36,247 nt of DNA from JANJWP01 sp964540725 (GTDB lineage: Bacteria > Patescibacteriota > Gracilibacteria > BD1-5 > UBA2023), in contig CAZINU010000009.1 in assembly GCA_964540725.1 (NCBI GenBank), positions 1 through 36,247 on the forward strand, written 5' to 3'. The notes beneath the pieces are model-generated. The model was not told the origin of the DNA, ran no database searches, and saw only the letters and a program-made list of their open reading frames with translations. Positions within the stretch are counted from its first letter, which is position 1. Every line of letters begins with the position of its first letter. The position numbers and the translations under genes were made by a program. This document shows positions 26,456-32,851 of this stretch, in pieces.

Positions 26456-26950
26456 TTATTGGCAGCAATCCTCTCCGTACGCGAGTACGCGTCCGCAGTG
26501 GGGACAACGGAAAGATCCGGGGTCGGAGAAACGCGAAGGCTTGGCGAGGAGCTCCTCGATCTTCGCGACGGCCGTCGCGGGCGTCGTTTCGACCTTGACG
26601 AGGTATCCGTCCGCACCGTATTCTTCCGCCTTTCTTCGGTCATCCGCCCCGCTCAGGTTCGAGAAGACGACGATGCGGACCTCCCGCATGGAAGGGGCGA
26701 GGTTCCGAAGTGCCTGAAGGGCTTCGAAGCCGTTCATGGACGGCATCATGATATCAAGGAGGATGGCGTTGGGTTTGAATTCCACGGCGTATACGACCGC
26801 GTCGAGACCGTTTTCGGCAACCTTGACCTCAAAGCCGGAACGTTCGAACTTCATGGCGTACATCGTCGAGACCGAAGATTCGTCTTCCACGATGAGAATC
26901 CGCTTCTTCGGAGTATTGGGGGCGACGGGGGTTTCGTTCTGCGTATCCAT
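26456..26950 (-). CDS. Response regulator with receiver domain and C-terminal zinc-ribbon-like tail
   Basis: 164 residues. CheY-like receiver at about 15-130: acidic pocket E22-D23 in VEDE, phospho-acceptor Asp66 in LLDIMMP, Ser97 in VFSN and Lys119 in YLVK. No DNA-binding domain follows. Instead the C-terminal ~25 residues carry CPHCG (Cys149, Cys152) and a CC pair (Cys162, Cys163), which could bind one zinc ion. Output is therefore likely through protein contacts, or by a phospho-relay. It starts 21 bases after the histidine kinase stop, so the two form a two-component pair in one operon. Confidence 0.9.
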   Translation of the reverse strand: MDTQNETPVAPNTPKKRILIVEDESSVSTMYAMKFERSGFEVKVAENGLDAVVYAVEFKPNAILLDIMMPSMNGFEALQALRNLAPSMREVRIVVFSNLSGADDRRKAEEYGADGYLVKVETTPATAVAKIEELLAKPSRFSDPGSFRCPHCGRVLAYGEDCCQ

Positions 26951-26971
26951 GTTTCTGGAGGCTAAGAAAAG

Positions 26972-28147
26972 TTAATGTGTTCTTTTCGGAAGTATGATAC
27001 GGAATTCCGATCATTTTCACAAGTCGCTTTTTACTTCGACCGATCCTCCCGACCGTTCCGCAATCTCTTTAACGAGCGAGAGTCCGAGCCCCGTTCCGGA
27101 GGTGGCGCGGGTGAGGGGATTTTGAAGCTGAATGAATCGTTCGAAGATTTTTTCGGTATCTTCTTCCCGCATGCCGATTCCGGTATCGCGCACGAAAATG
27201 CCGCAATGTTTGTCGTCTTCGAACGTTCCGCACGTGATCGTCCCCTTGGAGGGGGTGAACTTGAGGGCATTCGTTACGAGTTCGAAAACGGCCCGGCGGA
27301 TTTTCGGAAAATCGAACGTCGTTTCGGCCGGTGGGGAGTTTCGGACTTTGAGCGATATTCCCCGTCCTTCAGCCTGTTCGAGAACTTCGCTCGTCACCTC
27401 CCGAAGCACGTCCGAAAGGCTTCGGAATTCCCGGTCGAAATGAATTTCTTCGAAATCCATTTTCGAGAGCTCGAGCATGTCGTTAATGATGCGGATGAGC
27501 CGGTCGGCATTTTCGAGGATGGCCGCCGCGCATTCGCGCGATTCCGAATCCGACTTTCCGCGAAAGGATTCCTCCAGCATGGATGCGTATCCGCGAATGA
27601 CCGTGACGGGCGTCCGAAGTTCGTGGCTCGCGATTTTAATGAAATCCGAGCGGCGTTGGTCGAGGTCTTCGAGCTTTTTCAAAGATCGGGACAATTTCTC
27701 CTTGGCGTGTTCAAGGTCCGTCACGTCCGTCCGTATGGAGACGTATTCGCTGATATTCCCGTCTTTTCCGCATATGGGGACGATGACCGTCTTGACCCAG
27801 TACGCTCCGCCGTGCTTCTTGCGGTTCTTTACCAGTCATTTCCAAATTTTTCCGGATGATATCGTCGTCCAAAGGTCTTCGAAGACCTTTTTGGGCATGT
27901 CGGGATGCCGGATAATCCGATGGTTTTGTCCGATAAGTTCCTTTCGGGAATATTCCGAAATGCGGCAAAATTCGTCGTTCGCGTAGGTAATGTTTCCGGC
28001 CGCGTCGGTCATGGAAACGATATTCGACGCTTCGATGCCTTTTCGGATGGCTGAAAGGATTTTATGTTCCGAAATCCGCTCGGACCCCCCTTCGGTCGGA
28101 TTTTCCGGCTCGGACGCGGTTATCCCCGCTTGTTCTTTCGTATCCAT
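26972..28147 (-). CDS. PAS-domain histidine kinase, three UGA-Gly codons
   Basis: 391 residues. A PAS domain with PAC motif spans about 35-145 (ASNIVSMTDAAGNITYANDE, GKIWK-G-LVKNRKKHGGAYWV). HisKA follows with phospho-acceptor His175 in SHELRTP, then HATPase_c with N box ELVTNALKF, G1 VRDTGIGM, F box IFERF and G2 TSGTGLGLSLVKEI. It is cytosolic; no membrane segment. TGA at 27836-27838 (residue 104) is the Gly of the PAS W-x-G motif. TGAs at 27017-27019 and 27011-27013 encode both Gly of the final G-K-G-S-E-F-R-I-I-L-P box, the normal end of this family. TAA stop at 26972-26974. A -10-like TATCCT lies upstream, with a weak -35. Probable sensor of redox or a small ligand, which is inference. 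Confidence 0.95.
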
Positions 28148-28220
28148 GTGCGCGCGAAAAAATACAACGTTCGCAGCCAGGATACCACGTCATTTTTCAA
28201 AAGGGAAATATTTTCGTTAA

Positions 28221-28246
28221 AAAACCCCGGGTGCCCCCGGGGTTTT
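28221..28246 (-). terminator. Terminator of ybaB
   Basis: AAAACCCCGGG (28221-28231), loop TGCC, CCCGGGGTTTT (28236-28246). On the minus strand the 11-bp stem is followed by a TTTTTT run. It separates ybaB from the downstream kinase gene. Confidence 0.8.
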
Positions 28247-28278
28247 CGCAATGTTCGCGTTTCGAAAAACGGGGGCGG

Positions 28279-28587
28279 CTATCCCGCGAATCCCGGAGGA
28301 AGCTCGAGCCCCATCGATCCCATGATTCCGCGCATTTTTTCGGCCGCGATTTCCTGGGACTTCCGAAGGCCCTTGTTGATAGCCTCGAGGAAGGCTTTCT
28401 CCGTTCGCGCGAGGTCTTTCAAAACCTCGGGGTTTTCGATTTTGACCGCGACGCACTTGAGCTGTCCGTCGAACGTGACGACGACGCCGTCGACCTCGGC
28501 TTCGATGTGGGTATTGCTCAGCTCTTCTTGGATCTTCTGAGCCTGTTGTTGGAGCTTCAGGAGTTCTTTGGCTTTCGAGTAGTCCAT
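28279..28587 (-). CDS. ybaB: YbaB/EbfC-family nucleoid-associated protein
   Basis: 102 residues. YbaB/EbfC proteins are small dimeric DNA-binding proteins. The family pattern is clear: N-terminal helix with KLQQQAQKIQEELSNTHIEA, a beta sheet VDGVVVTFDGQLKCVAVKIE, then a helix with LARTEKAFLEAINKGLRKSQEIAAEKM and MGLELPPGFAG at the end, where most members have a G-x-P-G-hydrophobic tail. The start ATG at 28585-28587 was chosen because it begins the conserved helix; the promoter -10 (28627-28632) lies just upstream, inside a longer frame that starts at 28713. No recF or dnaX gene is next to it here. TAG stop. Confidence 0.9.
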   Translation of the reverse strand: MDYSKAKELLKLQQQAQKIQEELSNTHIEAEVDGVVVTFDGQLKCVAVKIENPEVLKDLARTEKAFLEAINKGLRKSQEIAAEKMRGIMGSMGLELPPGFAG

Positions 28588-28626
28588 GGGGCGGTTTGGT
28601 GAATTAACGGGCTTTTGAGCCGCCGC

Positions 28627-28654
28627 ATTATAGGGAACATCCGTTTTTTTGCAA
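28627..28654 (-). promoter_or_regulatory. Promoter of ybaB
   Basis: Minus strand: -35 TTGCAA (28649-28654), 16-base spacer, -10 TATAAT (28627-28632), a perfect consensus -10. The -35 is self-complementary and is shared with the plus-strand promoter. Confidence 0.75.
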
Positions 28655-28677
28655 AGGAACTCAAAGCGTGATAGCAT
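28649..28677 (+). promoter_or_regulatory. Promoter of the coiled-coil protein gene, sharing its -35 with ybaB
   Basis: -35 TTGCAA (28649-28654), 17-base spacer, -10 TAGCAT (28672-28677). Same palindromic hexamer as the ybaB -35, so only one of the two can be bound at a time. Confidence 0.6.
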
Positions 28678-28718
28678 GTCGCCGAAGTTGTTCAAAGCCT
28701 TATCCGTAAACATTTCCT

Positions 28719-29402
28719 ATGGGATTCTTCGATTCCGCATTGAATGCCGATGCCGCTAAGGACGGCGCCGTCGCCACCGCCGTTCCGGCGGAAGCGCCCG
28801 TCCAGGACGCCGATATCCTCATCGTTGACGATTCCGTCACGATTTCCGACGTCCCCGATACCGTTTCGGATGCCGTCGCTTCCGAAGATTCGACCGTTTC
28901 GTTCTTCTCGGACGCTCCGGCCGAAGAAACCGCGGCATCCGCCGTCGAAACCTCGGACCTCGCCGCCGCCGCGAAGGAAGAAGCCGTTTCCGAGCCGGCC
29001 GCAACCGTTTCCGAGATGCCTTCGTTCGCGGCTTCTTTCGGAAACCTCGCTTCCATGGCCGTCGAGCCCGCCGTCGAATCGAAGGTTTCCGAAACGGATT
29101 CCGAATTTGGCATTCCCGCCGAAAAAGCGTATGATGCGTCCGTTTCGGGATCCTCCGCAAAGAAGACCGAAGACATTCTCCAGTCGGCCATCGCCGAAAT
29201 CGAAGCCGGCATTTCCGCCAAGGAATCCGAACGCGACGAAGCGATGCGCCAGACCGAAGAATTGAACGCCCGAATCGCCGACCTGAAGAAGGAGGCCAAG
29301 GCCGCCCAAGACCGCGCGAAGGAAATCGACCTCGCCGCCGAGCGCGACCGTTCGGTCATCGCGAGCCTTCGGTCGCTGGCCGAACGGAAGGCTGCCGCCT
29401 AG
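28719..29402 (+). CDS. Acidic low-complexity protein with C-terminal coiled coil, 227 aa
   Basis: Not recognised. The first ~140 residues are Ala, Ser, Val, Asp and Glu-rich and appear disordered (for example VPAEAPVQDADILIVDDSVT and AEETAASAVETSDLAAAAKE). From about 150 to 227 there is a regular coiled coil (ESERDEAMRQTEELNARIADLKKEAKAAQDRA split by heptads), ending with a basic tail (SLAERKAAA). No signal peptide, no membrane segment. It precedes pilT by 45 bases and may be co-transcribed with it, so a structural or scaffolding role in the pilus system is possible but unproven. Confidence 0.72.
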   Translation: MGFFDSALNADAAKDGAVATAVPAEAPVQDADILIVDDSVTISDVPDTVSDAVASEDSTVSFFSDAPAEETAASAVETSDLAAAAKEEAVSEPAATVSEMPSFAASFGNLASMAVEPAVESKVSETDSEFGIPAEKAYDASVSGSSAKKTEDILQSAIAEIEAGISAKESERDEAMRQTEELNARIADLKKEAKAAQDRAKEIDLAAERDRSVIASLRSLAERKAAA

Positions 29403-29447
29403 TCGGAAAAAGAAGCGACCTATCCCTAAACGTTCCAAAGTCCGAGC

Positions 29448-30515
29448 ATGACGGAAAACGCACCCCAGGGAACTGCCATGATCGAGCAGATCCTCGCTCA
29501 CGCCATCGGTATCGGAGCCTCCGACATCCACCTCTCCGAGGGGGATTTCGTCGGTTTCCGCGTCCATGGCGAACTGGCGAAATTCGAAGAGGGCGGAAGA
29601 ATGGCCCGCCCCATCATGGAGCGCCTCGTTCGTGAACTCTACCTGAACGATGCCCCGAAAATCGACGAATTCTACAAGAAGCACGACGCCGACTTCGCGT
29701 ACATCGCCCAGGACGGAACCCCGTTCCGCGTCAACGGGTTCTTCAAACTCTCGCGCATCGGCTTCGTTATGCGCCGAATCGAGCGCAACGCCAAGAAGAT
29801 GGAAGATCTCGGCCTTCCGGTCGGGGTTTCGAAAATCCTCACCGCCAAACAGGGGTTGTTCCTCATTACCGGCCCCACCGGTTCCGGTAAGTCGACGACG
29901 ATGGTCTCGATTATCGACCGTATCAACGAAACTCGGAAAGAGCACATCATTACGATCGAAGATCCGGTCGAATTCATCTTTACCGACAAGGCGTCCATCT
30001 TCTCCCAGCGCGAGGTCGGCCGCGATACCGACTCGTTCGTCGCCGCCATCCGCGCGGCGATGCGCGAAGACCCGGACATCGTCATGGTCGGGGAAATGCG
30101 CGACAAGGAAACCGTCGAAGCGGCCATGAACCTGGCCGAAACGGGACACCTCGTGTTTTCGACCCTCCACACGTCCGGTTCCGTCCAGACGATCAACCGC
30201 CTCGTCCAATTCTTCCACCCGGACATTCAGAACCAGGTCAGGGTCCGTTTGGGCGACTCGCTTCTGGGCGTCCTTTCCCAGCGCCTCATCCCCCGTGCCG
30301 AAGGACACGGCCGTGCCGCCATCCATGAACTCATGTACGTCACGCCGGCCATCAAGAACCTCATAAAGTCGGGAGATTTGGTTCAAATCAACAATAATAT
30401 CGAACTCGGTTCCCAGGAAGGCATGATTTCCATGAAAAATTGCGCCATGGCGCTTGCCGAACAGGGAATCGTGAAGGAAGAAGACTTCATGGGGTACTTT
30501 ACGAACGACGATTAA
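29448..30515 (+). CDS. pilT: Type IV pilus retraction ATPase PilT
   Basis: 355 residues. PilT powers pilus retraction (twitching). Visible: N-terminal domain with IGASDIHLSEG near 22-32, Walker A GPTGSGKST at 142-150, Asp box TIEDPVEF near 169-176, Walker B DIVMVGEMRD near 210-219, His box STLHTSG near 238-244, and AIKNLIKSG near the C-terminus, corresponding to the A-I-R-N-L-I-R-E retraction motif. It has no tetracysteine motif, as expected for PilT and unlike PilB. The pilin at 10428 is a likely client. TAA stop, no obvious Shine-Dalgarno sequence. A repeat-containing gap of ~200 bases follows. Confidence 0.96.
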   Translation: MTENAPQGTAMIEQILAHAIGIGASDIHLSEGDFVGFRVHGELAKFEEGGRMARPIMERLVRELYLNDAPKIDEFYKKHDADFAYIAQDGTPFRVNGFFKLSRIGFVMRRIERNAKKMEDLGLPVGVSKILTAKQGLFLITGPTGSGKSTTMVSIIDRINETRKEHIITIEDPVEFIFTDKASIFSQREVGRDTDSFVAAIRAAMREDPDIVMVGEMRDKETVEAAMNLAETGHLVFSTLHTSGSVQTINRLVQFFHPDIQNQVRVRLGDSLLGVLSQRLIPRAEGHGRAAIHELMYVTPAIKNLIKSGDLVQINNNIELGSQEGMISMKNCAMALAEQGIVKEEDFMGYFTNDD

Positions 30516-30538
30516 ATTCGAAAACCGCCTCGGAATTC

Positions 30539-30592
30539 GCGTTCCGCCCCCCGATTCCCGCTCGCCGTACCTGGCGGGTACGTCTCGCCCCG
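30539..30592 (+). repeat. Dispersed intergenic repeat, copy 1
   Basis: GCGTTCCGCCCCCCG, then TCGCCGTACCTGG, a short variable part and GTACGTCTCGCCCCG. It matches 32487-32539 in order and spacing with a few substitutions; each copy has a small hairpin built on GTAC...GTAC. It lies just after pilT. Confidence 0.6.
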
Positions 30593-30688
30593 ATTCCCGG
30601 CCGTCATACGAATTCTTTCGCGCTTTTCGAATTTCCGAACTTCGAACAAACTCGATTCGCCCCTCGCTTTTTTCGAAAATTTCCGTAT

Positions 30689-30719
30689 CATGCGGGCATT
30701 CCTAACCGGAGCCCGCATG
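30689..30719 (+). promoter_or_regulatory. Inverted repeat spanning the start of the first T4SS pilin-like gene
   Basis: CATGCGGGC (30689-30697) and GCCCGCATG (30711-30719), 9 bp perfect, 13-base spacer. The right arm contains the ATG. A -10-like TATCAT (30686-30691) overlaps the left arm, which would put the transcription start inside the spacer, so it may act as an operator rather than an RNA hairpin. Confidence 0.5.
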
Positions 30720-31625
30720 TTTTTTCGGAAGCGACTGATCTCGTGGATCGCGTGAGCGCTCCTTTGAATGACCGCCTCCACGGCTTTCGGGGCCGTCAAC
30801 CTGCACGACGTGGCGGGGGAGGTCTCCGAAGTTTCCGCCCGTACCGTGTACGGAGGAAGCGTCGAAGAGAAATTCGAGAACGCCGCCCTTTCCGTCATCG
30901 GAACGACCCGAACCGTGCTGAGCGCGCTCGCGCTCATCTACCTCGTGTACGTGGGCATCATGATGGTCGTCGCTTCGGGCGGCGAGGATACGCTCACCAA
31001 GCAGAAGCGGCAACTCACGTACGGCCTGGTCGCCTTCCTGTTCCTGAACATTCCGGGAACGATCTTTTCCATTTTCGGCAACAAGGACGGAGGCGACGTA
31101 ACCCAGCACGCGACCGCCGCCGGCTACGTCAACGTACAAAAGACCGGAACGAACCTCTTTATGGATTTCGACAATTGGGGCGGCTCCGTCGAAGGGGGCG
31201 TGCTCATGTTCGTAAAAATCGCGCTCGTGGGCGCGGCCATCTTCCTTTTCACGCTTGCCGGCATCAAGGTCATCGCTTCGGGCGGAAAGGAAGAATCCCT
31301 GAAAGAGGCGAAGAACCAGATTCTCTACGGCGTTCTCGCGCTCATCTTCATGGGCGTCATCCAGGCATGGGTGACGGTCGTATACCGGGGCGACATCTCC
31401 GGGGGGCAGAACATCTTCGCGCAACTCTCGAACATGGCGCTCTTCTTCGCGGGTCCGGTCGCCATCTTCTTCCTCATTATGGGGGCCTACTACTATATCA
31501 CTTCCGCCGGAGACGACGAGCGCGCCAAGAAGGGGAAAAACATCGTCGTGAACACGTTCATCGCCACGATCATTCTCCTCGCGAGCTACGCGTTCTTGAA
31601 GGATTTGGCCGATTTTAGACCATAA
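30717..31625 (+). CDS. Exported T4SS pilin-like membrane protein with three repeated units
   Basis: 302 residues. Two TGA codons (30753-30755 and 30765-30767, residues 13 and 17) complete a signal peptide, MFFRKRLISWIA-G-ALL-G-MTASTAFG; a start at 30768 would lack it. The rest holds several membrane segments organised as three similar units: a hydrophobic helix, a hinge rich in S-G-G-x-E and Lys, and a second helix. The hinges are ASGGEDTLTKQK (about 86-97), ASGGKEESLKEAK (about 187-199) and SAGDDERAKKGK (about 263-274). This is the layout of TrbC/VirB2-like type IV secretion pilins that are widespread in CPR genomes, here triplicated. TAA stop; next gene follows after 5 bases. Confidence 0.82.
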
Positions 31626-31630
31626 CCACG

Positions 31631-32461
31631 ATGCGTCCCATGTGCCGCTGAACGTACGTTTTCGCCTCCAAATTCCTTGCCGTTATCGCGTCGGTGGTGC
31701 CAATCTCCAATTTTTTAATTGCGGAAGCCAATGCCGCGGGATATCTGAATCCTACGACTTGAGTCGTTTCGCCCACGAGGGAAACGGCCGATAGCGTTCC
31801 GTATGATCCGAGCTCTTATCGGGTAGGGGATCGGGCCGCACCGCCCGGGGAAGCCGATAGATCCTGACTATATGCGCCGGGAACGCTTACGACGCCTTCG
31901 AATCCGGGAACACCTTCGCCTTTGCCCCCATCCTCCGCGGGCGGCGAATCCTCGGTAAGTCCGTCCGGAACATCGGTCGACCCTTCCAATAGCGCCGCAA
32001 GCAACGCACTGCGGAATGACGGAATAACGGGGCTTTCCGATAACTCCGCGGGAACCATCCAAAACGGGGCGGCCGGCGTGTCCGGACCCTCGGGAACGCC
32101 GGCCTCCTCGGGCGGAGGAGGCGCCAAAGTGGTCGTTACCGAAAATATTCCCGGAGCCAATTGTACGTTGAAAAACGGCACCGGAGCCGTGGACAAACGT
32201 CTCTACGAATGCACCGTCGGCGACGGCTTCGATTCCGTCCAAGCGCTCCTGGGTGGCCTTATCAAGTACGCCACCTTCCTCACCGGGCTCATCGGCGTGC
32301 TCATGATCGTTCTTTCCGGTATTCAGTACGCCCTTTCGGGCGGCGACGGCGAAGCGAAAACGAAGGCGAAAAACCGAATCGTACAACTGATATCGGGACT
32401 CGTCCTTTTGTTTCTTATGGGGTTCGTACTGAACAGCATAGCCCCATGGGTCTATACGTAG
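31631..32461 (+). CDS. Exported T4SS pilin-like protein with long Ser/Gly/Pro spacer
   Basis: 276 residues with three TGA codons as Gly (31649, 31760, 31865; residues 7, 44, 79). N-terminal signal peptide with the first TGA in its basic region (MRPMCR-G-TYVFASKFLAVIA, cleavage near EANA at 32-35). A long low-complexity Ser/Pro/Thr/Gly/Asn-rich segment follows (about 40-165). The C-terminal ~100 residues carry two Cys (ANCTL and YECTV) and a T4SS pilin (VirB2/TrbC-like) unit: LIKYATFLTGLIGVLMIVLS, then hinge ALSGGDGEAKTKAKN, then IVQLISGLVLLFLMGFVL. It pairs with the preceding gene (5-base gap). TAG stop. Confidence 0.82.
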
Positions 32462-32466
32462 GGAAC

Positions 32467-32493
32467 GTCGAAACCCTTCCGCCTCCGCGTTCC
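32467..32493 (+). repeat. 27-bp direct repeat, copy 1
   Basis: GTCGAAACCCTTCCGCCTCC followed by GCGTTCC. Identical to 32596-32622. Starts 6 bases after the T4SS pilin stop. Confidence 0.8.
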
Positions 32494-32539
32494 GCCCTCC
32501 GCTCCTCGGTCGCCGTACCCGGAAGTACGGCTCCCTCCG
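32487..32539 (+). repeat. Dispersed intergenic repeat, copy 2
   Basis: GCGTTCCGCCCTCCG, then TCGCCGTACCCGG and GTACGGCTCCCTCCG. Related to 30539-30592. Contains hairpin CCGTAC (32513-32518) and GTACGG (32525-32530). It overlaps the end of the 27-bp repeat. Confidence 0.6.
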
Positions 32540-32595
32540 GCGCTCGGCCGTCGCGCGGATCCGTCGGGTTTGGACGCTCCCCGTTCCCCCGCAGG

Positions 32596-32622
32596 GTCGA
32601 AACCCTTCCGCCTCCGCGTTCC
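32596..32622 (+). repeat. 27-bp direct repeat, copy 2
   Basis: Same 27 bases as 32467-32493; the repeats enclose 102 bases. Only two copies, so not a CRISPR array. AT-rich sequence follows. Confidence 0.8.
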
Positions 32623-32653
32623 ATTAAGAAATAATAAATTAAAAAGTCAAATC

Positions 32654-32700
32654 ATCCGGTTCTCCTTTTAACAAAGAGGAAAACCGGATTTTCTTTTTCG
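32654..32700 (+). terminator. Terminator of the T4SS pilin operon
   Basis: ATCCGGTT (32654-32661) and AACCGGAT (32682-32689) with further internal pairing TCCT/AGGA, followed by TTTCTTTTT. The surrounding DNA is AT-rich. Confidence 0.7.
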
Positions 32701-32735
32701 TCTTGCAAATTTTTCGAAAGGTCGATAATGCATGT

Positions 32736-32776
32736 TTGCATAAGCCAAAATATGTCGTATAAATAATTTATACGAC
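32736..32776 (+). promoter_or_regulatory. Promoter overlapped by a 23-bp palindrome (likely operator)
   Basis: -35 TTGCAT (32736-32741), 16-base spacer, -10 TATAAA (32758-32763). The -10 lies inside a perfect palindrome GTCGTATAAA (32754-32763), TAA, TTTATACGAC (32767-32776). This is the geometry of a repressor operator covering the -10. Symmetric 10-bp arms suit a homodimeric regulator. Confidence 0.6.
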
Positions 32777-32779
32777 GAG

Positions 32780-32848
32780 GGTGCGAAAACGAAATACCAA
32801 AGCGGAAAACCGCAGAAAAAACCGTGACCGTATTTCTTTTTCCGCACC
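32780..32848 (+). promoter_or_regulatory. Long leader hairpin before the repeat protein gene
   Basis: 5' arm GGTGCG + AAAACGAAATAC (32780-32797) pairs with GTATTT + CTTTTTCCGCACC (32830-32848) with one bulge and one mismatch, about 17 bp. A small GCGG-AAAA-CCGC hairpin (32802-32813) sits in the loop. It ends three bases before the ATG. Confidence 0.55.
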
Positions 32849-32851
32849 TTC

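Noticed and set aside
28588..28713. Longer ybaB start at 28713
   Set aside because: The added stretch includes the perfect TATAAT promoter and does not resemble the family; the conserved helix begins at 28587.
28692..30386. Long minus-strand open frame (564 codons) opposite pilT and the coiled-coil gene
   Set aside because: Antisense shadow; PilT motifs are complete on the plus strand.
30768..31625. Start of the T4SS pilin-like gene at 30768
   Set aside because: This removes the basic region and most of the signal peptide, which become complete when the two upstream TGA codons are read as Gly from ATG 30717.
1..31867. Many genes broken by nonsense mutations or frameshifts (pseudogenes)
   Set aside because: All interruptions are TGA, never TAA or TAG, and the frame is unchanged on both sides. 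The joined proteins have full family motifs, and no gene in the window ends at TGA.
1..31867. UGA read as tryptophan (code 4) or selenocysteine
   Set aside because: Conserved positions occupied by TGA are glycine columns (kinase G-K-G-S, PAS W-x-G, ferredoxin G-K-A), and TGG already encodes Trp nearby. Selenocysteine would not occur 25 times, in LamG, pilin and signal-peptide positions, without catalytic context.
32467..32622. CRISPR-like pair of 27-bp repeats
   Set aside because: Only two copies with a 102-base spacer, no further repeats and no cas genes.
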